From the NCBI GenBank assembly GCA_002428885.1, contig DIYE01000152.1, forward strand, positions 1-10,898: a DNA stretch of 10,898 nt, given 5' to 3'. The first letter of the stretch is position 1. The number at the start of each line of letters is the position of its first letter. The stretch comes from Alphaproteobacteria bacterium UBA6062 (GTDB lineage: Bacteria > Pseudomonadota > Alphaproteobacteria > Sneathiellales > Sneathiellaceae). The notes beneath the pieces were generated by a model. It did no database searches. It was not told where the DNA came from and saw only the letters and a list, made by a program, of their open reading frames with translations. Both the position numbers and the translations under genes were made by a program. Positions 1 to 6,353 of the stretch are shown in pieces.

Positions 1-642
1 GGCCGGTTCAAGATCTGCTTCTTCTGTCGGCGCATGCGCCGCAATCAGACTATCCCGCCAGTTTTGCCATTTTTCCCGAGCCATCAAAGGGCCATCCTGC
101 CATTCGGCAAGAGGGGGTAAAATATCCAGAGACTGCCGGGCGGCTTTGCTTAGCGTGTTATTGGTAACGCCTGCCGTCAGGGGATACACTGCTTCATGAA
201 TGGAGAGAGTGGAAAGTTCGTCGGGTGTCAGGATATGGTCGGGGTGAGTGATCTGGTAGTCCCCGGCATAATGCTCAAGTTTACCGGCAACAACCCGATT
301 TTCCCCCACCGGAAGCTTACGCTTCAGATACTCTTCCCGGCCGTTGAAAAAAGTGAGGGTCAGAAGATCTTCACCAACCTCGCAGGAGATCCGATAAGGC
401 ACCCGGCGGTTCCTCGAAGGATGATGCTGGCGGGCGACAACAGGGATAATAACCTGTCGCGTCACATATTCCATTGTCGGCCGTTCAATCTTGTGACGCG
501 TCACCATCCCGGAGGGTAAATGCCAGGCCAGATCAATAATATGTTCTCCGGCCAGTTTCTGGATTAATGTTGTCAGGCGCGGACCGACCCCTTTGAGGGT
601 GTTCACCGATTTGAAGAGCGGAAAAAGAGATTCCGGTCGCAT
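1..642 (-). CDS. recG: ATP-dependent DNA helicase RecG, N-terminal part (cut off by window edge)
   Basis: RecG remodels stalled replication forks and branch-migrates Holliday junctions in the cytoplasm. Only the first 214 residues are present, reading leftward off the window; family members are usually about 690-700 residues, so the helicase motor lies outside. Visible are an N-terminal helical stretch with LKGVGPRL (residues 17-24), the HLP motif (41-43), and an OB-fold wedge domain at about residues 57-140 that includes FFNGREEYLKRKLPVG and the VVAGKL and YQITHPDH segments. The conserved YPLTAGVTNNTLSKA signature follows at about 153-167. The ATG at 642 is preceded by AAGGA (653-649) at 6-nt spacing, which supports the start. 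It is divergent from sdhE across a 113-bp gap. Identification is firm because several RecG-specific blocks are intact and in order; Walker motifs cannot be checked here. Confidence 0.95.
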   Translation of the reverse strand, partial: MRPESLFPLFKSVNTLKGVGPRLTTLIQKLAGEHIIDLAWHLPSGMVTRHKIERPTMEYVTRQVIIPVVARQHHPSRNRRVPYRISCEVGEDLLTLTFFNGREEYLKRKLPVGENRVVAGKLEHYAGDYQITHPDHILTPDELSTLSIHEAVYPLTAGVTNNTLSKAARQSLDILPPLAEWQDGPLMAREKWQNWRDSLIAAHAPTEEADLEPA

Positions 643-698
643 GTAAGGTCCTTGGCAGAGAATTATCTTAATATTGATTTTAACACTACACTCTAAGG

Positions 699-727
699 CT
701 GACAGGATGGAACATAAAGGGTATATC
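699..727 (+). promoter_or_regulatory. Candidate sigma70-type promoter for sdhE-mfd
   Basis: CTGACA (699-704) and TATATC (722-727) are separated by exactly 17 bp, matching 5 of 6 and 4 of 6 consensus positions. Transcription would start near 734, giving a leader of about 20 nt before the sdhE ATG at 756. It lies in the recG/sdhE divergent gap. This is inferred from sequence alone. Confidence 0.35.
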
Positions 728-755
728 CATGCTCATTCAATAAAAGAGCTGAGCC

Positions 756-1049
756 ATGACTGAAGATATCGCCATTCGCCGCAAAAGACTGCTACACCGA
801 TCCCGATATACCGGAATGAAAGAAACAGATCTGATGCTGGGACGCTTTGCGGAAACGTATCTTGGCACCTTCTCCGAAGAAGAACTCGATATCTATGAAA
901 CCCTCCTGAAGGCTGGAGACCCCAGCATTTATGCCTGGGCTGTCGGACGAGAAGAAATTCCGGAGGAATATGCGACCAGTGTTATGGAAAAACTCAAGAA
1001 TTTCGCCATTTTCGAGCATGATCCGGCTAATCCAGTAACCCATGACTGA
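756..1049 (+). CDS. sdhE: FAD assembly factor SdhE (succinate dehydrogenase assembly factor 2 family)
   Basis: SdhE-family proteins (SDHAF2/Sdh5 in mitochondria) bind the flavoprotein subunit of succinate dehydrogenase and promote covalent FAD attachment. The 97-residue length is normal for the family. The order is right: a basic N-terminus with RRKRLLHRSRY (residues 8-18), the flavinylation motif region TGMKETDLMLGRFAE (19-33), then EEELDIYETLLKAGDPSIYAW (41-61), the typical second half. The usual RGxxE motif reads TGMKE here (T19-G20-M21-K22-E23), so Gly and Glu are kept but the arginine is threonine. The ribosome binding site is weak (GAG-rich just before ATG). The last 8 bases overlap the mfd start, so the two are probably translationally coupled. 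No sdh structural genes are in view. Confidence 0.92.
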   Translation: MTEDIAIRRKRLLHRSRYTGMKETDLMLGRFAETYLGTFSEEELDIYETLLKAGDPSIYAWAVGREEIPEEYATSVMEKLKNFAIFEHDPANPVTHD

Positions 1050-4000
1050 CACCGTCCACACCGGGATCGCCGCAAAGCTGGCCGGCCTGGAAGACACACA
1101 CCACTCCTGCCGTCTAGAAGCCGTCCCGGAAGGGTACGACGCCTATATCCTTGCGCGTTTTGCGAAACACTCCCGGCACGATATTCTTTATGTCCTCCGC
1201 GAAGATATCCGTATGGCGGCGACGGAGGCAGCACTGTCCTTCTTTGACCGCGATCTTGAGGTTATTACAGTTCCGGCCTGGGATTGCCTTCCCTATGATC
1301 GGGTTTCTCCCAATGCGGAAATTATCGCTCACCGGATGACAAGCCTGTCCCGATTGCTGGAAACTTCAGATAAGCCGCGAGTTATCCTGACAACCGTCAA
1401 TGCTATCATGCAGCGTGTTCCGTCTCGCGAGATGATCTCCGGTGCCCGTTTCGCGGCGGCGGTCGGATCGGAGGTCAATATTCCGGATCTGACGGCTTTC
1501 CTGGTGGCAAACGGTTTTTCCAGGATCGGAACTGTTATGGAGCCGGGGGAGTTTGCCGTCAGGGGCGGCCTCATTGATATTTTTCCGCCCGGCGCAGAGG
1601 AGCCTGTTCGGTTGGATTTCTTCGGTGATCAACTGGATGGTATTCGTAGTTTTGATCCGCTGACCCAGAAATCCAGCGGAAAGCTGGACCGGATTGACTT
1701 TACGGCGGCAACAGAATTCCTGCTGAATGAGGATGCCGTCACCCGATTTCGGAGCGGTTATCGGGAGTATTTTGGCGCCGTCACCCGTGAAGATCCGCTT
1801 TATGAAGCCGTTAGTGAAAGACGCAAACATGCGGGGATGGAGCATTGGCTCCCGCTTTTCCACGACAGTATGGAACTGATTTCCGATTTTGTTCCGGACG
1901 CTACGATTTTCCTGGATCATCTGGCAGACGAATCCCGTGAAGCTCGTCTGGATACGGTTCTGGATTATTATGACAGCCGAAAAGCCGCCGCGGTCGGCAA
2001 GGATATCGATTATCATCCTCTGCCGCCGGAAACCCTTTACGTAACCGAGGAGGAATGGCAACAGCTTACGGCAACCCGGGCTATCTGCCAGATTTCTCCT
2101 TATCGCAGCGGTTCCGAAGGAGATTATATCCTTGATGCAAAAGGCAAAGAAGGGCGGGATTTTGCACCTGAAAGAAAACGGCCTGACAGTAATATCTATG
2201 ATCACCTGAAAGATCATGTAACCGCTCACCTGAAAGACGGCAAACGGGTTATCATCACGCATTTTTCAGAAGGCTCCCGGGAACGAAATGCCAGCGTTCT
2301 TAAAGATCACGGCATTGACCCGACCACCTACATCAATGCCTTTGCCAACCTGCCGGAGGCCCAGAATATACTGAGCCTGGCGGTTCTTGGGCTTGAAAAG
2401 GGGTTCGAGGCCCCTGATTTCACCATCATCGGTGAGCAGGATATTCTGGGAGACCGATTGGTTCGTCCCAGAAAAACCTCTCGCAAAGCCGATAATTTCA
2501 TTGCCGAAGCCTCGCAGCTCTCGCCGGGTGATTACGTGGTGCATGTAGATCACGGGATTGCCCAATATGAGGGACTGAACACCATCGATATTTCCGGTGC
2601 CCCTCATGATTGTGTAACCCTGATGTATGACGGTGGCGACAAAATCTACCTGCCTGTCGAGAATATCGAAATGCTGTCCCGCTATGGCGGGGCGGAAACC
2701 GGGGCAGTGCTGGATAAATTGGGCGGTTCCGGCTGGCAGTCCCGCAAAGCCAAGCTGAAAAAGAAGGTCATGGAAATGGCCGATCAGCTTATTAAAATTG
2801 CCGCCGCCAGGCATTTACGAAAAGCTGAACGCCTTAACCCGCCCGATGGCGCCTATGCGGAATTCTGTGCAGGCTTTCCGTTTGAGGAAACAGGCGATCA
2901 GCTAAAAGCGATCAACGATACCCTGGATGATATGACGGCCGGTAAACCAATGGATCGGCTGGTGTGCGGCGATGTGGGCTTTGGAAAAACCGAGGTTGCC
3001 CTGCGCGCGGCCTTTACAGCAGCGTTGTCCGGTAAGCAGGTTGCCATCGTAGCGCCAACAACCTTGCTGGCACGGCAGCATTACAAGACCTTCAGCCAGC
3101 GTTTTACCGGTCTGCCGGTTAATGTGGCTCAGCTATCCCGCATGGTCACCACCAAGGAAGCTAATGTGACCAAGCAGGGTCTTGCTGCCGGGCAGGTTGA
3201 TATTGTGGTTGGTACGCATGCGCTGCTTGGAAAGTCAGTCAATTTCAAAAATCTCGGCCTGGTGATTGTCGATGAGGAGCAGCATTTCGGGGTTGTGCAT
3301 AAAGAACGACTGAAAGAGATGCGGGCCGATCTTCATGTCCTGACATTGACGGCAACGCCGATCCCCCGAACCTTGCAGCTTGCCATGACAGGTATCCGGG
3401 ATCTGTCCATTATTGCGACACCACCGGTAGACAGATTGGCCATCCGGACCTTTGTCCTGCCGTTTGATCCTGTGGTGATCCGTGAAGCATTGCTTCGGGA
3501 ACATTACCGGGGTGGGCAGAGCTTCTTTGTCTGTCCGAGGCTCGCCGATCTCGGCGAGGTTGGCAAATATCTTCAGGAGCATGTACCCGAGGTTAAGTTC
3601 GTAACGGCTCATGGTCAGATGCCGGCAAAAGAACTGGATACGACCATGAATGCCTTTTATGACGGGGCTTATGATGTACTGGTTGCAACGAATATCGTTG
3701 AGTCCGGCCTGGATATCCCGACCGCCAATACACTGATTACCTACCGGGCCGATATGTTCGGATTGGCACAACTATACCAGATCCGCGGACGGATAGGGCG
3801 CTCCAAAACCCGGGCCTATGCCTATCTGACGCTGCCGCCTCGTAAAAAACCGACCGCAGCGGCGGAACGGCGCCTTAGGGTGTTGCAGTCTCTCGATACG
3901 CTGGGGGCCGGCTTTACACTCGCCAGCCATGATCTGGATATCCGGGGGGCCGGAAACCTGCTGGGCGATGAGCAATCAGGCCATGTGAAAGAAGTCGGGT

Positions 4001-4536
4001 TCGAGCTTTATCAGGAGATGCTGGAAGAAGCTGTAGCGGCAGCAAGGCAGGGCGATTTTGAAGCCGGAGAAGAAGCGGAAGAAAAATGGTCTCCGACCAT
4101 CAATATCGGCACATCCGTCCTTATTCCGGAACAATATGTTACCGATATTACGGTTCGCATGGATCTTTACCGGCGCATTGCCGCCCAGGATACAGAACAG
4201 GAAATCAATGCGTTTGCTGTTGAAATGGTCGACAGATTTGGCCCTTTGCCTGAAGAAGTGAAGCATTTGGTGGAAGTTATGACCATCAAACAATATTGCA
4301 AAACCGCCAATATTGAGAAGATTGAAGCCGGACCGAAAGGGGCCGTTCTCACATTTCGTGGTAATGCCTTCGATAATCCTGCAGGCCTGGTCACTTTCAT
4401 CTCAAAACAGCCGGGGTCTGCCAAATTACGGGGGGACCACAAAATGGTTTATACCCGTTCCTGGGATCACCCGGATGATCGGCTGAAAGGTGTTCTCTGG
4501 CTGGCTCAAAATCTCGCGAAGATAGCAGTGGCATAA
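1042..4536 (+). CDS. mfd: Transcription-repair coupling factor Mfd
   Basis: Mfd is an ATP-driven translocase that pushes stalled RNA polymerase off DNA and recruits UvrA to start transcription-coupled nucleotide excision repair. At 1164 residues it is full length (E. coli Mfd has 1148). The N-terminal third is the UvrB-homology module, including RGGLIDIFPPG. The RNA-polymerase-interacting CarD-like domain starts near LSPGDYVVHVDHGIAQYEG (about 493-511). The RecG-like motor follows: Walker A GDVGFGKTE (643-651), Walker B DEEQ (744-747), TATPIPRTL (770-778), the motif V-like NIVESGLDIP and motif VI QIRGRIGRSK (913-922). The C-terminal TRCF domain completes it. Motor motifs are intact, so activity is expected. 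The ATG at 1042 overlaps sdhE by 8 bp, and no strong ribosome binding site is obvious, which fits coupled translation. Confidence 0.98.
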   Translation: MTDTVHTGIAAKLAGLEDTHHSCRLEAVPEGYDAYILARFAKHSRHDILYVLREDIRMAATEAALSFFDRDLEVITVPAWDCLPYDRVSPNAEIIAHRMTSLSRLLETSDKPRVILTTVNAIMQRVPSREMISGARFAAAVGSEVNIPDLTAFLVANGFSRIGTVMEPGEFAVRGGLIDIFPPGAEEPVRLDFFGDQLDGIRSFDPLTQKSSGKLDRIDFTAATEFLLNEDAVTRFRSGYREYFGAVTREDPLYEAVSERRKHAGMEHWLPLFHDSMELISDFVPDATIFLDHLADESREARLDTVLDYYDSRKAAAVGKDIDYHPLPPETLYVTEEEWQQLTATRAICQISPYRSGSEGDYILDAKGKEGRDFAPERKRPDSNIYDHLKDHVTAHLKDGKRVIITHFSEGSRERNASVLKDHGIDPTTYINAFANLPEAQNILSLAVLGLEKGFEAPDFTIIGEQDILGDRLVRPRKTSRKADNFIAEASQLSPGDYVVHVDHGIAQYEGLNTIDISGAPHDCVTLMYDGGDKIYLPVENIEMLSRYGGAETGAVLDKLGGSGWQSRKAKLKKKVMEMADQLIKIAAARHLRKAERLNPPDGAYAEFCAGFPFEETGDQLKAINDTLDDMTAGKPMDRLVCGDVGFGKTEVALRAAFTAALSGKQVAIVAPTTLLARQHYKTFSQRFTGLPVNVAQLSRMVTTKEANVTKQGLAAGQVDIVVGTHALLGKSVNFKNLGLVIVDEEQHFGVVHKERLKEMRADLHVLTLTATPIPRTLQLAMTGIRDLSIIATPPVDRLAIRTFVLPFDPVVIREALLREHYRGGQSFFVCPRLADLGEVGKYLQEHVPEVKFVTAHGQMPAKELDTTMNAFYDGAYDVLVATNIVESGLDIPTANTLITYRADMFGLAQLYQIRGRIGRSKTRAYAYLTLPPRKKPTAAAERRLRVLQSLDTLGAGFTLASHDLDIRGAGNLLGDEQSGHVKEVGFELYQEMLEEAVAAARQGDFEAGEEAEEKWSPTINIGTSVLIPEQYVTDITVRMDLYRRIAAQDTEQEINAFAVEMVDRFGPLPEEVKHLVEVMTIKQYCKTANIEKIEAGPKGAVLTFRGNAFDNPAGLVTFISKQPGSAKLRGDHKMVYTRSWDHPDDRLKGVLWLAQNLAKIAVA

Positions 4537-4589
4537 GGGGTAAGGTCGTGGCAGGATAAGGTTCTCACCCTGGAACAGATACTTAGCTC

Positions 4590-5399
4590 ATGACTAAAAC
4601 CCTTATCATTGCGACGGCACAAAGCCGGATTTCTACTGATGTTCATCAAAATGCACAGCATATCTGCAATTTGATGGAGCAAGCAAAGGATAAAGGCGCA
4701 CGGCTGATCCATTTCCCGGAAGGGGCCTTGTCCGGATATGTTAAATCCGAGATTAAAAACTGGCGGGATGTGGACTGGGATGATCTTGCCAGTGCTCTCG
4801 ATATTGTCAGAAATAAAGCCGCCAAGCTTGGTCTATGGACTGTTGTGGGGTGTAACCACCGGATAAATGCATCTGATCGACCCTATAACAGCCTTTATAT
4901 TATATCTGAAACCGGTGATCTGGCCGCTCGTTATGACAAGCGCTATTGCGCGCATACGGAAATAACGGACTGGTATAAAGCGGGTACAAGAGGTGAAGCA
5001 GGGAATTGTATTTTCGAACTGGACGGCTTTTCCTTCGGATGCGCGTTGTGTATCGAGATCAATTTTATGGATATCTTTGATTCCTACGAAAAGCAGGATG
5101 TGGATTGCGTGTTGTTTTCGGCTTATTCACCGGATCCTGTTTTTTGGGTACAGGCAAGGGGATATGCCGCAACCACCAATATGTGGATCAGTGCCGCCAA
5201 TCCGGCCAATTGCAGTGACGGTTTTGCTGCGGGCATGATCGCCCCGAACGGACACAGCCTGCAGCGGGGGGATAACGGTAAACAAGAAGATTTGCTGATA
5301 TCCGTCCTGGATAAATCGGACCCGGACCTGGATATCGCGCTCAACAAGGCACGGCCCTGGCGCAGAACCGCCAGGAGGGGGGACATTTATGCGGATTAA
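4590..5399 (+). CDS. Carbon-nitrogen hydrolase (nitrilase superfamily)
   Basis: This is a cytoplasmic amidohydrolase of the nitrilase superfamily, which cleaves non-peptide C-N bonds in amides, nitriles or carbamoyl compounds through a Glu-Lys-Cys triad. All three are visible: E44 in HFPEGALSGY, K117 in RYDKRY and C154 in GCALCIEINF. The extra conserved glutamate region HTEITDWYKAG follows the lysine block. Length is 269 residues, normal for single-domain members. The lysine block reads YDKRYC rather than the common YDKxHLF, so it is not a close match to the Nit2/omega-amidase or NAD-synthase branches as I know them, and the substrate cannot be named. It starts 53 bp after mfd with no convincing Shine-Dalgarno and no terminator in between, so it may be read through from mfd. 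Its last 11 bases overlap the DUF2164 gene. Confidence 0.88.
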   Translation: MTKTLIIATAQSRISTDVHQNAQHICNLMEQAKDKGARLIHFPEGALSGYVKSEIKNWRDVDWDDLASALDIVRNKAAKLGLWTVVGCNHRINASDRPYNSLYIISETGDLAARYDKRYCAHTEITDWYKAGTRGEAGNCIFELDGFSFGCALCIEINFMDIFDSYEKQDVDCVLFSAYSPDPVFWVQARGYAATTNMWISAANPANCSDGFAAGMIAPNGHSLQRGDNGKQEDLLISVLDKSDPDLDIALNKARPWRRTARRGDIYAD

Positions 5400-5628
5400 A
5401 CTGAGCGATGAGCGTAAACAGTCTATTGCAGATGAACTGACGGCTTACTTTCAAAGTGAGTTCGACGAAGAAATCAGTGAGTTCCGGGCGCTTGAAATCG
5501 TTGATTTCATGCTCAAAAAAATCGGACCTTCCCAATATAATCAGGCGGTTTCCGATGTTCGGAAATATTTGGCGGAAAGGATCGAAGACCTGGATATCGA
5601 ATTCTCAGAACCCGATGACCCGGTTTAA
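5389..5628 (+). CDS. DUF2164 family small protein
   Basis: A 79-residue acidic protein that I recognise as DUF2164-like from the pattern of a short N-terminal beta segment (IKLSDERKQSIADEL), YFQSEFDEEISEFRALEIVDF, then KKIGPSQYNQAVSDVRKYL and an acidic tail. The family's function is unknown to me. There is no signal peptide or membrane segment. A perfect AGGAGG (5373-5378) lies 10 nt before the ATG, inside the end of the amidohydrolase gene, and the two genes overlap by 11 bp, which indicates coupled expression. The alternative reading frame at 5456-5647 is a shadow. The C-terminal codons form one arm of the 10-bp inverted repeat at 5606-5658. The gene is real with high confidence; the family assignment is from memory of the pattern. 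Confidence 0.85.
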   Translation: MRIKLSDERKQSIADELTAYFQSEFDEEISEFRALEIVDFMLKKIGPSQYNQAVSDVRKYLAERIEDLDIEFSEPDDPV

Positions 5629-5663
5629 AGTCGGAACCTATTCCTGAGTCGGGTTCTGGTTTT
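5606..5663 (+). terminator. Inverted repeat at the convergent gene ends, candidate terminator for the amidohydrolase/DUF2164 unit
   Basis: CAGAACCCGA (5606-5615) and TCGGGTTCTG (5649-5658) are perfect 10-bp inverse complements with a 33-nt loop, followed on the plus strand by GTTTT (5659-5663). The arms lie inside the 3' coding ends of DUF2164 (plus) and the dsbA-like gene (minus), with both stop codons in the loop. The minus direction has no U-tract after the stem, so termination is more likely for plus-strand transcripts. The long loop makes this weaker than a textbook terminator. Confidence 0.5.
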
Positions 5664-6285
5664 CCTGTTCAATCTGGTCAAATACCTGCAGGAAAGTAGC
5701 TGGGTCCTGAGCGCCTGAAAGGGCGTATTTATCATCGAATATGAAAAAGGGAACCCCGGAAATACCCATTTGTCGCGCCTGATTATCTTCTTTTGCGACC
5801 AATTCCAGATCGGCATCACCTGAGAGCAGATCCTTGACGATATTGATATCCATGCCGGCTTCCTCGGCGGCGTCGATGAGAACCTGTTGATCTCCCAGGT
5901 CCTGGCCATCCATAAAGAATTTACGGAACAGAATTTCAACAATTTCGTCCTGAACGCCTGCGGTACCGGCCCAGCGGATCAAACGGTGTGAATTCAGGGT
6001 ATTAGGGGAGCGGGCAATCTTGCCAAACTGAAAGTCGAGGCCAACAGCATCGCCAGCCTGACGAACATGTTCATATAGCTCTCGGGCTTTTTCAACACTA
6101 CCGAACTTCTTTGCCGTGAATTCTTTACGATCAGCCCCCTCAAGAGGCATATCAGGATGAAGCTGAAATGGATGCCAGGTAATATCAACATCAAGATCAG
6201 GACGTTCTGCCAGCGCTTTTTCAAGCTTGCGTTTGCCAATCAGGCACCAGGGGCAGACAGTATCGGAAACAATATCAATTTTCAT
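5638..6285 (-). CDS. DsbA-family oxidoreductase, FrnE-like
   Basis: A thioredoxin-fold protein of the DsbA superfamily, FrnE-like branch (called 2-hydroxychromene-2-carboxylate isomerase/DsbA-like), thought to be a cytoplasmic dithiol-disulfide oxidoreductase. Numbered from the ATG at 6285 (215 residues), the active site CPWC is at 11-14 directly after MKIDIVSDTV. The helical insertion domain spans about 60-150. The cis-proline loop GISGVPFFIFDDKYALSGAQ has its Pro at 179. No signal peptide is present. An in-frame TTG at 6294 would add three residues (MGG), but the family normally begins MKIDxVSD, so I prefer 6285. GGGAGG sits only 1 nt before this ATG, an abnormally short spacing, and can pair with an upstream ACCTCC. 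It lies 68 bp downstream of the PleD-like gene on the same strand. The substrate is unknown. Confidence 0.92.
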   Translation of the reverse strand: MKIDIVSDTVCPWCLIGKRKLEKALAERPDLDVDITWHPFQLHPDMPLEGADRKEFTAKKFGSVEKARELYEHVRQAGDAVGLDFQFGKIARSPNTLNSHRLIRWAGTAGVQDEIVEILFRKFFMDGQDLGDQQVLIDAAEEAGMDINIVKDLLSGDADLELVAKEDNQARQMGISGVPFFIFDDKYALSGAQDPATFLQVFDQIEQENQNPTQE

Positions 6286-6304
6286 ACCTCCCAAGATAGG
6301 AGGT
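6286..6304 (-). promoter_or_regulatory. Inverted repeat covering the dsbA-like ribosome binding site
   Basis: In the minus-strand transcript ACCUCC (6304-6299), a 7-nt loop (6298-6292) and GGAGGU (6291-6286) form a perfect 6-bp GC-rich stem that ends immediately before the AUG at 6285-6283. The Shine-Dalgarno is fully inside the 3' arm. This could limit translation initiation. A chance match is possible because any CCTCC near a Shine-Dalgarno produces such a stem. Confidence 0.4.
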
Positions 6305-6326
6305 CAACGTGGGCTTCACAAGTAAA

Positions 6327-6348
6327 ATCTGGAATGATTGTTCCAGAT
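6327..6348 (-). terminator. 8-bp hairpin after the PleD-like gene, weak terminator or operator
   Basis: ATCTGGAA (6327-6334) and TTCCAGAT (6341-6348) are perfect inverse complements around a 6-nt loop. On the minus strand the hairpin begins 6 nt after the PleD-like stop codon and is followed by TTTAC. That suggests a weak intrinsic terminator or an mRNA 3'-end stabiliser. The symmetric 22-bp palindrome could instead be a dimeric regulator site ahead of the dsbA-like gene. The stem is only moderately GC-rich. Confidence 0.4.
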
Positions 6349-6353
6349 ATAAA

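Noticed and set aside
668..683. TTAA-N8-TTAA, resembling a CtrA binding site in the recG/sdhE gap
   Set aside because: The spacer is 8 nt, while the CtrA consensus has 7, and the gap is AT-rich; one near miss is not enough.
1366..2262. Long open frame on the minus strand inside mfd (298 codons)
   Set aside because: It is antisense to intact Mfd coding sequence, encodes no recognisable family, and its composition is what a shadow frame would give.
6286..6294. In-frame TTG at 6294 as the start of the dsbA-like gene
   Set aside because: It has no Shine-Dalgarno at a proper distance and would add MGG before a family-typical MKIDIVSD start; the ATG at 6285 is preferred.
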